DNA of 64,000 bases from Pseudomonas batumici (lineage in GTDB: Bacteria > Pseudomonadota > Gammaproteobacteria > Pseudomonadales > Pseudomonadaceae). How positions within the stretch are numbered: position 1 is the stretch's first letter; each line of letters begins with the position of its first letter. The translations under genes and the position numbers were made by a program. Below are positions 33,183-41,625 of the stretch, one piece after another. The notes under the pieces were generated by a model that ran no database searches, had not been told where the DNA came from, and saw nothing but the letters and a program-made list of their open reading frames with translations. The stretch covers positions 124,001 through 188,000 of the forward strand of contig NZ_JXDG01000037.1 of the NCBI RefSeq assembly GCF_000820515.1, in the 5' to 3' direction.

Positions 33183-33635
33183 TTATAGACCCGCCATTTT
33201 TCGCAAAGCGTCAAAGGCCAACTTCGGTCCCATGCTTTTCACCAGGCGGAAGATTTTAGCCAGGAGAGGCAGTTCATCCTCGAAATATGGCAGGTACAGG
33301 GTCGCCCCCGTCTTGCGCTCAAAATGCTCATACTGTTGTGCCATGAGCGCTGTCGAGTGACCGTTCTCCTTACCTAGGCTATGGAATCCAACGTAATCCA
33401 CGACCGCGTTGGTAACCATGATAGACCCGAGCACTTCGGTTGCCCGACTCGAATCACCCTGCCACCAAACAACTACCATTGCGTCCTCCAATTCCCCATC
33501 ATTTTCTGGATGCGGCAGGATCAATGTCCCGTCCCGCAGAGACCTCGCTGCGCAGAAGCCTAGAATTTCTTCTGATTGGTAGAGCGGGCTCAGGCTGGCG
33601 ATGTAGTTGACGATTGGCTGTCCTGGATAGGCCAT
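33183..33635 (-). CDS. Hypothetical protein at the island edge
   Basis: A 150-residue soluble product, MAYPGQPIVNYIASLSPLYQ onward, with ENDGELEDAMVVVWWQGDSS and a basic C terminus (SMGPKLAFDALRKMAGL). No domain recognised and the ribosome-binding site is weak. It lies between the PIN-like gene and the truncated SDR gene. The composition is protein-like with no better reading on the other strand. Confidence 0.5.
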   Translation of the reverse strand: MAYPGQPIVNYIASLSPLYQSEEILGFCAARSLRDGTLILPHPENDGELEDAMVVVWWQGDSSRATEVLGSIMVTNAVVDYVGFHSLGKENGHSTALMAQQYEHFERKTGATLYLPYFEDELPLLAKIFRLVKSMGPKLAFDALRKMAGL

Positions 33636-33871
33636 AGCAGCGGCTGTCCCTGTGATGTGAGTTAACCCAATGGTGCTCGATTACACTACCTGGTGCACCT
33701 ACGCCGCTCCATAGTGGGCGCCTACCGGAGGGATATCCCTCGGCCATTTTTTTGCAGATTTCTATCGGGATGATCACCACTTTCAATGATCGAGCGGATC
33801 GATAGTCTGAATCGCTGAACATCGTTTTTTATTGATCTGCGACTCCGTCACCCTTGGCTCCATAAGCGACA

Positions 33872-34351
33872 TCTGGAGCTGCTGTCCACGCCGCGGGCTT
33901 CATGCGCACAGCCCCCCTTGGCCAGTTGGATCCCGAAGATGGCCAGGCCATGTGGCAATTGCATGTGGCGGCCGCCAGCCATTTGGTCAACAGCCTGTAT
34001 ACGCGGCTGGCCTGGGGCGCGCGCATTGTCATGATCGGCAGCCGCACCATGCAGGGAGCCGCTGGCCGGAGCCAGTACGCGGCCACCAAGGCCGCACTGC
34101 AAGGGATGGTGCGCTCCTGGGCGCTGGAACTGGCGGACAGGGGTATCACTGCCAATCTGATTGCACCGGGTGCTACGCAGACCCCTATGCTGCAGGACCC
34201 GGCACGGCAAGGGACGCCCCCGAAGCTGCCACCCATCGGCCGTTTCGTACAACCCGCGGAGGTGGCGGGCATGGCAGCCTTTCTGCTGGGACCGGATGCC
34301 GGCGCCATGACCGGACAAAGCCTGGTCATGTGCGGCGGTGCTTCCTTGTAG
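33872..34351 (+). pseudogene. Short-chain dehydrogenase lacking its N-terminal half
   Basis: The sense frame begins abruptly after a stop (TAA 33863) and reads VHAAGFMRTAPLGQLD, then MIGSRTMQGAAGRSQYAATKAA and so on to GAMTGQSLVMCGGASL. It keeps the catalytic Ser region, the YAATK Tyr-Lys motif and the C-terminal TGQ...GG signature. The Rossmann glycine motif and about the first 80-90 residues of an SDR are missing. An in-frame ATG at 33902 could still start a 149-aa product, but it could not bind NAD(P) normally. The breakpoint (about 33866) coincides with the edge of the accessory island. Confidence 0.7.
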
Positions 34352-34459
34352 TGAGCGTTAAACGCACCAGGTTGAGCGAATCGAATGCACCGCCGCCTTT
34401 AATCTGTGGATCTAGACGCGCTCCCCCAGCGCTCACATTCGAACTCGATCGAGGTAGGT

Positions 34460-35335
34460 ATGAGTCTGATCCAAACGTTCCAGGCACCGGCCATCAACCG
34501 CAAGAAATTTGGCGACATGACCGTCACGATGCTGAGTGACGGTTACCTGGACGTGTCCTTCGAACTCCTGAGCGGCATAGAGGGGTCGAAGGCCGAGGCG
34601 CTGCTGGAAAAGCGTGGTGTAGCCCCACTCCCCCGCATGAACATCAACATCTACGTGGTGCAGAAAGGCGACCGCACCATCCTGATCGACAGCGGTGCCG
34701 GCGGCATCAATGGCTGGGGCGGTCGGCTTCAAGTCGCCCTGGCAGCAGCAGGTATCGATCCACTGCAGATTGACACCGTCCTGTTGACCCACGCCCATCC
34801 CGATCATATCGGTGGCCTGGCAGGTCCACTACAGACCCCGACCTTCCGAAATGTCGAACAGCTTTTCGTGCATGACAACGAGCTTTCGTTCTGGCGCAAC
34901 GATACGATCCGGTCGAACGCTCCGGACGGTTTCAAGCCCTTTTTCGAGGTCGCTCGGAACGCATTCGATGCCTATGACGAGCGAATCGTAACCTTCACTG
35001 GCGAAGACATCCTTCCCGGTATCCAAGCCGTCGCGCTCCCAGGTCATACGCCAGGCCACACCGGCTATCTGATCGGCGAAGGCAAGGAATCATTATTGAT
35101 CTGGGGCGATATCGTCCACTTCCCCCACATCCAGGTCGCGCGGCCTGAAGTGACCATCGCCTTCGACAGCGACTCTGTTCAGGCAGCGTCCACTCGCAGT
35201 CGGTTGCTTGATCAAGTGGCGACCGACAAGCTGAAGGTGACCGGCATGCACTTCAACCTGCCAACCAGTGGGCTTATCCGTCGAGAAGCGTCTACTTACG
35301 TGCTGGACTATGATCTCTGGTCGCCGGCCTTGTAA
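34460..35335 (+). CDS. MBL-fold metallo-hydrolase
   Basis: Metallo-beta-lactamase-fold hydrolase of 291 aa. The metal motif HAHPDH spans residues 111-116, with downstream GHTPGHTGY and the DIVHFPH strand supplying further ligands. Starting at ATG 34460 with GAGGTAGG upstream. Members with this layout include lactonases and thioester-type hydrolases; substrate is not assignable. Its TAA is followed at once by ATG/GTG starts of an AraC regulator, so the two genes form an operon. Confidence 0.85.
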   Translation: MSLIQTFQAPAINRKKFGDMTVTMLSDGYLDVSFELLSGIEGSKAEALLEKRGVAPLPRMNINIYVVQKGDRTILIDSGAGGINGWGGRLQVALAAAGIDPLQIDTVLLTHAHPDHIGGLAGPLQTPTFRNVEQLFVHDNELSFWRNDTIRSNAPDGFKPFFEVARNAFDAYDERIVTFTGEDILPGIQAVALPGHTPGHTGYLIGEGKESLLIWGDIVHFPHIQVARPEVTIAFDSDSVQAASTRSRLLDQVATDKLKVTGMHFNLPTSGLIRREASTYVLDYDLWSPAL

Positions 35336-35353
35336 ATGAAAGGAGCAAGCCAC

Positions 35354-36187
35354 GTGATCAGTGAAAACGCCACGGTCGCTACCCATGGGATCCTGGCCAG
35401 CCTGCTGTCGTTAGCGACATCCAGCCGGTCACTGCCGTGTGACTGCTTGCGCTCCATTCAATCTCATCTTGTGAAAAAACACGATGTCGATGGCCCAACC
35501 TTGGCCTTTCCCTTGCTGGGCCACTTTCGCTACAACGACAATCAAACCTGGCGTGAGGTTCATCCCGGGAACATCCTGGTGGTCCCCAACGCTCGATGCT
35601 TTGACATCGAATACATTCCAGACCCTGACAAGCATGAATTCATTGCGCTCAGTGTCGTCCTTTTGGATGAGCAATTGGAGGCGGCCAGGCTACTGCTCGC
35701 ACAACCGCCTGAAAACGAACTGGGCCATATCTCTTCCGTTGAAGTCGCCACCCTCCTCGAGCCTCTTGAGCGCTGGACGAGAGCGATGGCAGATGGGCAT
35801 AGGGCGTTGTCGCTCCATGCCATGGTCGAGGTGGTGATTCATCTCCACGGCCAAGGGCAGCGCGGCTTGCTCAGATTACCTGCCGCCAGCCTGGCGACCA
35901 CTATCCGGCGGATGGTCGTGAATGACCCGGCCCGAAGCTGGTCTACCGAGCAGATTGAATCTTCCATCGGTATCAGCGGGCCTACGCTTCGCCGACGACT
36001 CGCCGATGAGCATACCAATCTGCGCACCATTATCGCCGACGCCCGCGTATCGGAGGCCTTGCGATTACTGATGACGTCCAAGTTGCCGGTAAAAACCATC
36101 GCCTCCAAGGTCGGCTATAACTCCGCGGCCAGTTTCAGCAAGCGCTTCACTGAGCGCTACGGCACTGAGCCCTCAAGATTTAGATAG
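35354..36187 (+). CDS. AraC-family transcriptional regulator
   Basis: A 277-residue regulator. The N-terminal half is a cupin-like effector domain (HFRYNDNQTWREVHPGNILVV). The C-terminal AraC HTH pair reads STEQIESSIGISGPTLRRRL and LPVKTIASKVGYNSAASFSK. GTG 35354 has AAAGGAG 8 bp upstream, which supports it over ATG 35336, which abuts the preceding stop. It probably controls the MBL gene and/or the oxidoreductase gene at 36248, which follows in the same direction. Confidence 0.87.
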   Translation: MISENATVATHGILASLLSLATSSRSLPCDCLRSIQSHLVKKHDVDGPTLAFPLLGHFRYNDNQTWREVHPGNILVVPNARCFDIEYIPDPDKHEFIALSVVLLDEQLEAARLLLAQPPENELGHISSVEVATLLEPLERWTRAMADGHRALSLHAMVEVVIHLHGQGQRGLLRLPAASLATTIRRMVVNDPARSWSTEQIESSIGISGPTLRRRLADEHTNLRTIIADARVSEALRLLMTSKLPVKTIASKVGYNSAASFSKRFTERYGTEPSRFR

Positions 36188-36247
36188 CCTTGTTTTTCGA
36201 GGTTTCCTCAGTACTTCAATTCAATCCATCCTATTTTCGAGGCCAAC

Positions 36248-37240
36248 ATGACTAAAGCTATTCGTTTTCATCGTACTGGCGACGCCGATGTTCTGCAGAT
36301 CGACGACGTAGTGGTCAACCCACCTGCCGCGGGCGAAGTCCAGATCGAGGTCAAGGCGCTGGGATTGAACCGTGCTGAGATCATGTATCGCACCGGCCAA
36401 TACGTGATTGACCCGGTATTCCCCGCGCAATTGGGCTATGAAGCTGCCGGTATCGTTCGGGCGGTAGGTGGCGGTGTCAGCGATTTTGCCGTGGGCGATG
36501 TTGTCAGCGTTATACCGGCCTTCTCTTTTGCCGACTACGGCATGTACGCGGAAGTCGTGAATGCGCCAGTCCACGCGGTCGTCAAACACCCGACCAACCT
36601 CTCATTTGAAGAGGCCGCTGCGAGCTGGATGATGTTTGTCACCGCATACGGGGCACTGGTCGAATATGGCAACCTGCAGGCGGGCCAGACGGTGCTGATT
36701 CCTGCCGCATCAAGTAGCGTCGGCTTGGCCGCCATCCAGGTTGCCAATATGCTCGGCGCTATCCCTGTTGCGCTGACCCGCACCAGCGCCAAACGCCAAG
36801 CGCTCCTGGATGCCGGCGCCAAGTACGTCATCGCCACTCAAGAGCAGGATCTGGTTGCCGAAGTGGCAAAGATCACCGCGGGTAAAGGCGCTCGGATTGC
36901 GTTTGATCCCGTGGGTGGCCCGGAAGCCGCGAAGCTGCTCAAGTCCCTCTCCAATGAAGGCCTCTTCTTCCAGTATGGCGCTCTGGACGAACGGGATATT
37001 CCCGTCCCGGTGATGGAAATCCTCGGCAAGCACCTCACCCTGCGGGGCTACGAGTTGTTTGAGATTACGACCCACCCCGAAAGACTCGCAAACGCCAAGG
37101 CCTTTGTATCCAAAGGCCTGGCCGAGGGTAAATTGAAGCCGGTGATTGATAAGGTATTCCCGTTCAGCGAGATTTCTGACGCCCATCGTCATATGGAATC
37201 GAATGTACAGATCGGGAAAATCGTGGTGTCCGTCAACTGA
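36248..37240 (+). CDS. MDR-superfamily zinc-free alcohol dehydrogenase/quinone oxidoreductase
   Basis: A 330-residue NADPH-dependent oxidoreductase. The N-terminal GroES-like domain (VVNPPAAGEVQIEVKALGLN...YEAAGIVRAVG) is followed by a Rossmann domain (AGQTVLIPAASSSVGLAAIQVA). The usual structural-zinc cysteines are absent, so it belongs to the quinone-oxidoreductase side of the MDR family. ATG 36248 has GAGG upstream. It lies 60 bp after the AraC gene. Confidence 0.88.
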   Translation: MTKAIRFHRTGDADVLQIDDVVVNPPAAGEVQIEVKALGLNRAEIMYRTGQYVIDPVFPAQLGYEAAGIVRAVGGGVSDFAVGDVVSVIPAFSFADYGMYAEVVNAPVHAVVKHPTNLSFEEAAASWMMFVTAYGALVEYGNLQAGQTVLIPAASSSVGLAAIQVANMLGAIPVALTRTSAKRQALLDAGAKYVIATQEQDLVAEVAKITAGKGARIAFDPVGGPEAAKLLKSLSNEGLFFQYGALDERDIPVPVMEILGKHLTLRGYELFEITTHPERLANAKAFVSKGLAEGKLKPVIDKVFPFSEISDAHRHMESNVQIGKIVVSVN

Positions 37241-37255
37241 TTGCCAGGTGTTCTC

Positions 37256-37705
37256 TCAGGTGTTCGATACCTCGGCGACAATAACCCCGCCAAAGCTCGT
37301 GGCAAACTCTTCCGGCATCCGCCTTGGCTTGCCGGTGGAGAGTTCGACACAGGCGAACGTGGTGATTGCGCGTAATAAAACACACATGTCCGCCGCGCGA
37401 ATCACCTGGAAATGACGAACCAACGTGATCCGTTGCACGCTCACGATCCAGGTGGCGATCAGCAGCCTCTCCCCCTCATAGGCACTCGCCAGGTAATCGA
37501 CCTCATTGCGCACGACAGCCATGCCGCGATCCAACCGCCGGTAATCGGCCAGCGTGATGCCCAGGCTCAAGGAATGCGACCAGGCACAATGCTCCAACCA
37601 CTTCACATACACCGAGTGGTTGACGTGCCCCAACTCATCGATATCCGCGTTGTCAACGGCGAGGTCAAAGACGAAAGGATTCGGTAAATCCCATGGTTTT
37701 ACCAT
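37256..37705 (-). CDS. 4-hydroxybenzoyl-CoA thioesterase-like hotdog protein
   Basis: A 149-residue acyl-CoA thioesterase of the YbgC/4HBT type, with DIDELGHVNHSVYVKWLE as the active-site Asp helix. It is encoded directly after the SDR gene on the minus strand with an overlap of 7 bp, so the two are coupled. It probably hydrolyses a CoA thioester of the pathway encoded here or recycles CoA. An ATG at 37717 is also in frame. Confidence 0.85.
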   Translation of the reverse strand: MVKPWDLPNPFVFDLAVDNADIDELGHVNHSVYVKWLEHCAWSHSLSLGITLADYRRLDRGMAVVRNEVDYLASAYEGERLLIATWIVSVQRITLVRHFQVIRAADMCVLLRAITTFACVELSTGKPRRMPEEFATSFGGVIVAEVSNT

Positions 37706-38436
37706 TTCTCGATCCACGGACGCAGATCCAGCTCGAAGGTCCAGGCGTCACGCGGTTGGGTGTGCAGGTACCAGTAGTTATCGGCGATGTGTTCCGGGTT
37801 GAGAATGCCATCCTGATCCTTGAGCGCGTAGCGCTCCGGGAACTGGGTGCGGATAAAGTCGGTGTCAATCGCGCCGTCGACCACGATGTGGGCGACATGG
37901 ATATTCTGCGGCGCCAGCTCTCGAGACGCGCTTTGGGCCAGGGCACGTAGTGCGTGCTTGGCGCCGGCGAAGGCCGAGAAGTTGGCAGCACCCCGCAAGG
38001 CGGCCGTGGCCCCGGTGAACAGGATGGTGCCGCGCTGCCGGGTCACCATTCGCTTGGCCACTTCGCGCGTGTTGAGGAAGCCTGAGAAACAGGCCATTTC
38101 CCAAATCTTGAAATATTTGCGGGCCGTCTCGTCAAGGATGCTGCAAGGCACGTTGGCGCCAATGTTGAACACCAGGACGTCGATCGGTCCGATGTTCGCC
38201 TCGATATGCTCGACCAGCGCAACCACTTCTTCTTCCTTGCGCGCATCAGAGGCAAAACCGTGGGCCTCACCGCCCCGCTCACGGATGCTGTCGACCAGCG
38301 GTTGCAGCTTTTCGGCATCGCGACGGGTCACACAGGCGATGTAACCCTCAGCAGCGAACTTTTTGGCGATGGCACCGCCGGTGGAATCACCCGCACCAAT
38401 GATCAACGCTACCTTGGCTTCGGTTGAACTGTACAT
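37699..38436 (-). CDS. Short-chain dehydrogenase/reductase
   Basis: A 245-residue SDR. The cofactor motif is atypical: LIIGAGDSTGGAIAKKF (GAGDSTG rather than TGxxxGxG), and the active site region ILFTGATAALRGAANFSAFAGAKHAL shows Phe-Ala where the Tyr is usually found, with Lys retained. So it belongs to an SDR branch with a changed catalytic Tyr and might be non-canonical. ATG 38436 has AAAGGATC upstream. Its promoter region faces the divergent gene at 38660 across TetR-type operators. Confidence 0.8.
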   Translation of the reverse strand: MYSSTEAKVALIIGAGDSTGGAIAKKFAAEGYIACVTRRDAEKLQPLVDSIRERGGEAHGFASDARKEEEVVALVEHIEANIGPIDVLVFNIGANVPCSILDETARKYFKIWEMACFSGFLNTREVAKRMVTRQRGTILFTGATAALRGAANFSAFAGAKHALRALAQSASRELAPQNIHVAHIVVDGAIDTDFIRTQFPERYALKDQDGILNPEHIADNYWYLHTQPRDAWTFELDLRPWIEKW

Positions 38437-38626
38437 TGCAGATCCTTTAGTGAACGGTCGTTTTTTTAAAAACATACGCTCAGCCTCAACGACGGTCAAG
38501 CCACCCATTGCTCGGTCAGTCAAGAGGCGTCGGGGTTGAGCAGGTGATGTTTCAGTGTGTTCTCGAATGCCCCATGGGCAATCTCAAGGCGGCGGTTTGA
38601 CAGAGCTGAAACGCTAGAATAACGTA

Positions 38627-38639
38627 CGTTTAGTAAACG
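38627..38639. promoter_or_regulatory. Palindromic operator A, copy 1
   Basis: CGTTTA-G-TAAACG, a perfect 6-bp inverted repeat, in the divergent 38436/38660 promoter region. It is preceded by AACGTA. The same palindrome recurs at 40968-40980 before the TetR gene at 41031, so this TetR protein probably controls both. A degenerate relative (CGTTTTTTTAAAAAC) lies at 38459-38473. Confidence 0.7.
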
Positions 38640-38659
38640 ACCGTATTCTATTAGGGTGT

Positions 38660-39253
38660 ATGCGAATGAAGAAGGTGGAGTTTTTCTTTGATGTGGGCAG
38701 TCCGGCGTCCTATCTGGCGTGGACGCAACTGCCAAAAATATGCGCCGCAAAAGGCGCCGAGCTGGTGTTCCGGCCGATGTTGCTGGGCGGGATATTTCAG
38801 GCCACCGGCAATGCCTCTCCTGCAGCCGTGCCCGCCAAAGGTCGTTACTCGAGTATCGATCTGGGTCGCTTCGCTCATCGTTACGGCGTGCCTTTGGTGA
38901 TGAACCCGCACTTCCCCATCAACACCCTGCAACTGATGCGGGCTGTGACCGGCGTGCAAATGCGCCACCCGGAACGGTTCGAGTCCTTCTTGGCGCAGCT
39001 GTTCAATGCCCTGTGGGTCGAAGCACTGAACCTCAACGAGCCGGCGCTGGTCGGCCGCACAATCATTCGGGCGGGCTTTTCCATTGATGAGGTCCTGGCC
39101 TTGACCAATGAGCTGGACGTCAAGGCGCAACTTCGAAGCACGACCGACGAAGCCCTTGAGCGCGGCGTATTTGGAGCCCCAACGATGTTTGTACGAGACG
39201 AGATGTTTTTTGGTCAGGACCGGCTCGTCTTCGTGGAGGAAGCGTTGTCCTGA
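38660..39253 (+). CDS. 2-hydroxychromene-2-carboxylate isomerase-like DsbA-family protein
   Basis: A 197-residue GST-kappa/HCCA-isomerase-type thioredoxin-fold protein. The glutathione site appears as FFFDVGSPASYLAW (Ser rather than Cys), followed by a helical insertion and FGAPTMFVRDEMFFGQDRL. HCCA isomerase works in naphthalene catabolism, but the family is broader. Here it is encoded with acyl-CoA ligase and enoyl-CoA hydratases, so a different isomerisation is likely. ATG 38660 (or 38666) follows TAGGG. The acyl-CoA ligase gene follows after 63 bp. Confidence 0.85.
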   Translation: MRMKKVEFFFDVGSPASYLAWTQLPKICAAKGAELVFRPMLLGGIFQATGNASPAAVPAKGRYSSIDLGRFAHRYGVPLVMNPHFPINTLQLMRAVTGVQMRHPERFESFLAQLFNALWVEALNLNEPALVGRTIIRAGFSIDEVLALTNELDVKAQLRSTTDEALERGVFGAPTMFVRDEMFFGQDRLVFVEEALS

Positions 39254-39316
39254 GGCGTTTCATCTGACAGTAAGTATTTTCTCGCCTGCCCAAGAACAAT
39301 GACACAGGAGTGAATC

Positions 39317-40927
39317 ATGCTTCAACGCGCCAGAAATCCAGCCTACCCCACCGGTTTTCCCGATGAAATAGAATTGGGAGAGCGAGAAACACTGCTCACC
39401 ACCCTCGAACAATCGTTCGCACGTCACGCCCAGCGGATTGCCGCCACCTGCCTCCACGAGCAGTTGAGTTATGAACAACTGGCGCGGTTCTCAAGAAACT
39501 TCGCCATTCATCTACACCAGTCCGGCCTGCAACGCGGTGATCGCGTGGCCCTGATGATCCCCAACAGCCTGCCCTACTTGATCGCTCTTGCCGGTGTGAT
39601 TCAAGCCGGCATGGTGGTGGTGAACATCAACCCGTTGTACACGCCCCGGGAGCTGGAGCATCAGCTTCGCGACTCGGGGGCTGGCTGCATCGTGATTGCC
39701 GAACCCCTTCTCTCCACCCTGGAACCGATCATCGAACGCACTGCCATCAGGCAGGTACTGGCGACGCCGGTCATCGGGCTGCTGGAGCAGATCGTCAGCG
39801 ATCATGCACTGGCGTTTGCAACGACCCTCAAGGACCGCGAGCGGGCGGAACTGGCGCCGATGGACATGACCCCCGCCGACATCGCTTTTCTGCAATACAC
39901 CGGCGGTACCACCGGTGTGTCGAAAGGCGCGGTGCTCACCCATCGCAGCGTCGGTGCCAGTCTGAAAATGATCCTGCTGTGGCTCACGCCTGACAACGAT
40001 ACTCATCCCATGTCGATTGTCTTGCCACTGCCTCTGTATCACGTGTACCCGATGTCAGTAGCGCTGATGTCGATCGCATTGGGTGCAAACCTGCGGCTGA
40101 TCCCTAACCCACGGGATACGGCGTCGGTGATTAACGAGCTCAAGCGTGCACCGTTCGATATGTTCATGGGGGTCAATACGCTGTTCAATAGCCTGGTGGA
40201 AGATCCGCAACTGAAAACCGTGGATTTCACCAACACCTATGTCGTCATCGGCGCCGGCGCTTCGGTGCAGCAGGCGGTGGTGGAGCGTTGGATCGCTGCC
40301 GGCGGTGCGCCGATCACCGAGGCTTACGGCCTGACCGAGACCTCACCCTGCATGATGTTCAACCCGCGTGGACGCAATGGCAGCATCGGTATCGCCATGC
40401 CGTCCACCGAGCTGCGTATCGTTGATGATGAAGGTGTGGAGGTGCCATCGGGCGGTACCGGCGAACTGCACGTCAAGGGCCCGCAGCTGTTCGCGGGCTA
40501 CTGGAAAAATGAAGACGAAACACGCAAGGCCTTCACTGGCGACGGCTGGTTCAAGACCGGCGACATCGTGAGTGTGGCCGAAGACGGCTTCATGCACTTG
40601 GTGGACCGCAAGAAGGACATGATTCTGGTATCGGGCTTCAACGTGTACCCGAACGAGATCGAGGACGTGGTTGCCAACCACCCGGACATCCTCGAATGTG
40701 CCTGCATCGGTGTCCCGGATGAGCGCTCGGGCGAAGTGCCGCATCTGTTTGCCGTGGCGCGAACCTCGACAGTGACAGTCGAGCAGATCAAGGCGCACTG
40801 CCGCTCGGGCCTGACAGGGTACAAGGTGCCCAAGTACGTCACCTTCGTCGAGGCGCTGCCGAAGTCATCGGTGGGCAAAATCTTGCGCAAGGATTTACGG
40901 TCGCCGCCAGGCCCAGTCGGCAGATAA
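39317..40927 (+). CDS. Acyl-CoA ligase (AMP-binding, FadD-like)
   Basis: A 536-residue ANL-superfamily acid-CoA ligase. The AMP-binding P-loop (YTGGTTGVSKGAVLTH) and the GEL motif (TGELHVKGPQLFAGYW) are visible, as are DGWFKTGDIVS, the hinge-region DRKKDMILVSGFNVYPNEIE and the catalytic Lys in KSSVGKILRKDLR. It activates a carboxylic acid with ATP and CoA. FadD-like features suggest a medium- or long-chain, or aryl-alkyl acid. AGGAG lies upstream of ATG 39317. The TetR gene follows after 103 bp. Confidence 0.92.
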   Translation: MLQRARNPAYPTGFPDEIELGERETLLTTLEQSFARHAQRIAATCLHEQLSYEQLARFSRNFAIHLHQSGLQRGDRVALMIPNSLPYLIALAGVIQAGMVVVNINPLYTPRELEHQLRDSGAGCIVIAEPLLSTLEPIIERTAIRQVLATPVIGLLEQIVSDHALAFATTLKDRERAELAPMDMTPADIAFLQYTGGTTGVSKGAVLTHRSVGASLKMILLWLTPDNDTHPMSIVLPLPLYHVYPMSVALMSIALGANLRLIPNPRDTASVINELKRAPFDMFMGVNTLFNSLVEDPQLKTVDFTNTYVVIGAGASVQQAVVERWIAAGGAPITEAYGLTETSPCMMFNPRGRNGSIGIAMPSTELRIVDDEGVEVPSGGTGELHVKGPQLFAGYWKNEDETRKAFTGDGWFKTGDIVSVAEDGFMHLVDRKKDMILVSGFNVYPNEIEDVVANHPDILECACIGVPDERSGEVPHLFAVARTSTVTVEQIKAHCRSGLTGYKVPKYVTFVEALPKSSVGKILRKDLRSPPGPVGR

Positions 40928-40967
40928 TCGTTCCCGCGCGGAGCGTCACTGGCGTATTGAGAACGAA

Positions 40968-40980
40968 CGTTTATTAAACG
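40968..40980. promoter_or_regulatory. Palindromic operator A, copy 2
   Basis: CGTTTA-T-TAAACG, preceded by AACGAA, lies 51-63 bp before the TetR gene at 41031. It matches the copy at 38627-38639 apart from the central base. Autoregulation of the TetR gene is implied. Confidence 0.75.
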
Positions 40981-41030
40981 GGGCATATGCTACGATCCAT
41001 CCAATGCCAATCGAACTCTGAGGAACGCGA

Positions 41031-41597
41031 ATGCGCTACTCCAAAACGCACAAGGCCGAGACGCGCACAAAGCTGATTGAAACGGCCAGGGCGATCACCA
41101 AGAAAGGTGGCTTCAGCTCGACGGGAGTCGATGCGCTGATGTCCGCCATCGGAATGACCGGGGGGGCTTTCTACAGTCACTTCCCGTCCAAGCAAGCACT
41201 GTTTCAGGCAGTGATTGAGGATGAAATCCGAAACAGCAGTGAAATGCTGGCAGGTGAACAAAACGCATCAGGCGAACAGTTGGAGCAATGCCTGCGCAAC
41301 TATCTCAGTACCTTTCATGTCCTTCATCCTGAAGAAGGATGTGTTCTTCCCTCCCTGGGAGGAGAAATTGCACGCGCCGAACCGGAGGTACGAGGGGTCG
41401 TCGAAAAAGGACTGAGGCAAGTGCAGAAGGCTTGGGCCAATCGTCTCGATGATCCTGATGCGGCCTGGGCCGTCATTGCTCAATGTGTGGGAGCGTTGGT
41501 CCTGTCCCGAGCCGTCGAGACAGAACGAACTCGCAAGGAAATCATTACCTCGACCCGTAAAGCTATTCAGAAGAGCTATTTTTCCCAGGAAAAATAG
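41031..41597 (+). CDS. TetR-family regulator (first of two)
   Basis: A 188-residue repressor. The N-terminal HTH reads RTKLIETARAITKKGGFSSTGVDALMSAIGMTGGAFYSHFPSKQ-type sequence (in two parts, about residues 10-50), and a ligand domain follows. It shares the GGFxxTGVDALM core with the second TetR (44646), so they are paralogues. A GAGGA site precedes ATG 41031. It lies between acyl-CoA ligase and a divergent MDR oxidoreductase, and operator A sits in its promoter. Confidence 0.9.
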   Translation: MRYSKTHKAETRTKLIETARAITKKGGFSSTGVDALMSAIGMTGGAFYSHFPSKQALFQAVIEDEIRNSSEMLAGEQNASGEQLEQCLRNYLSTFHVLHPEEGCVLPSLGGEIARAEPEVRGVVEKGLRQVQKAWANRLDDPDAAWAVIAQCVGALVLSRAVETERTRKEIITSTRKAIQKSYFSQEK

Positions 41598-41625
41598 CGC
41601 TTCAAGATCAATCCGCACCACCTCA

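Noticed and set aside
33829..33873. Minus-strand DVAYGAKGDGVADQ, like the start of a pectate-lyase/tailspike domain
   Set aside because: Only 14 residues before a stop and no continuation; chance or a tiny remnant, too weak to call.
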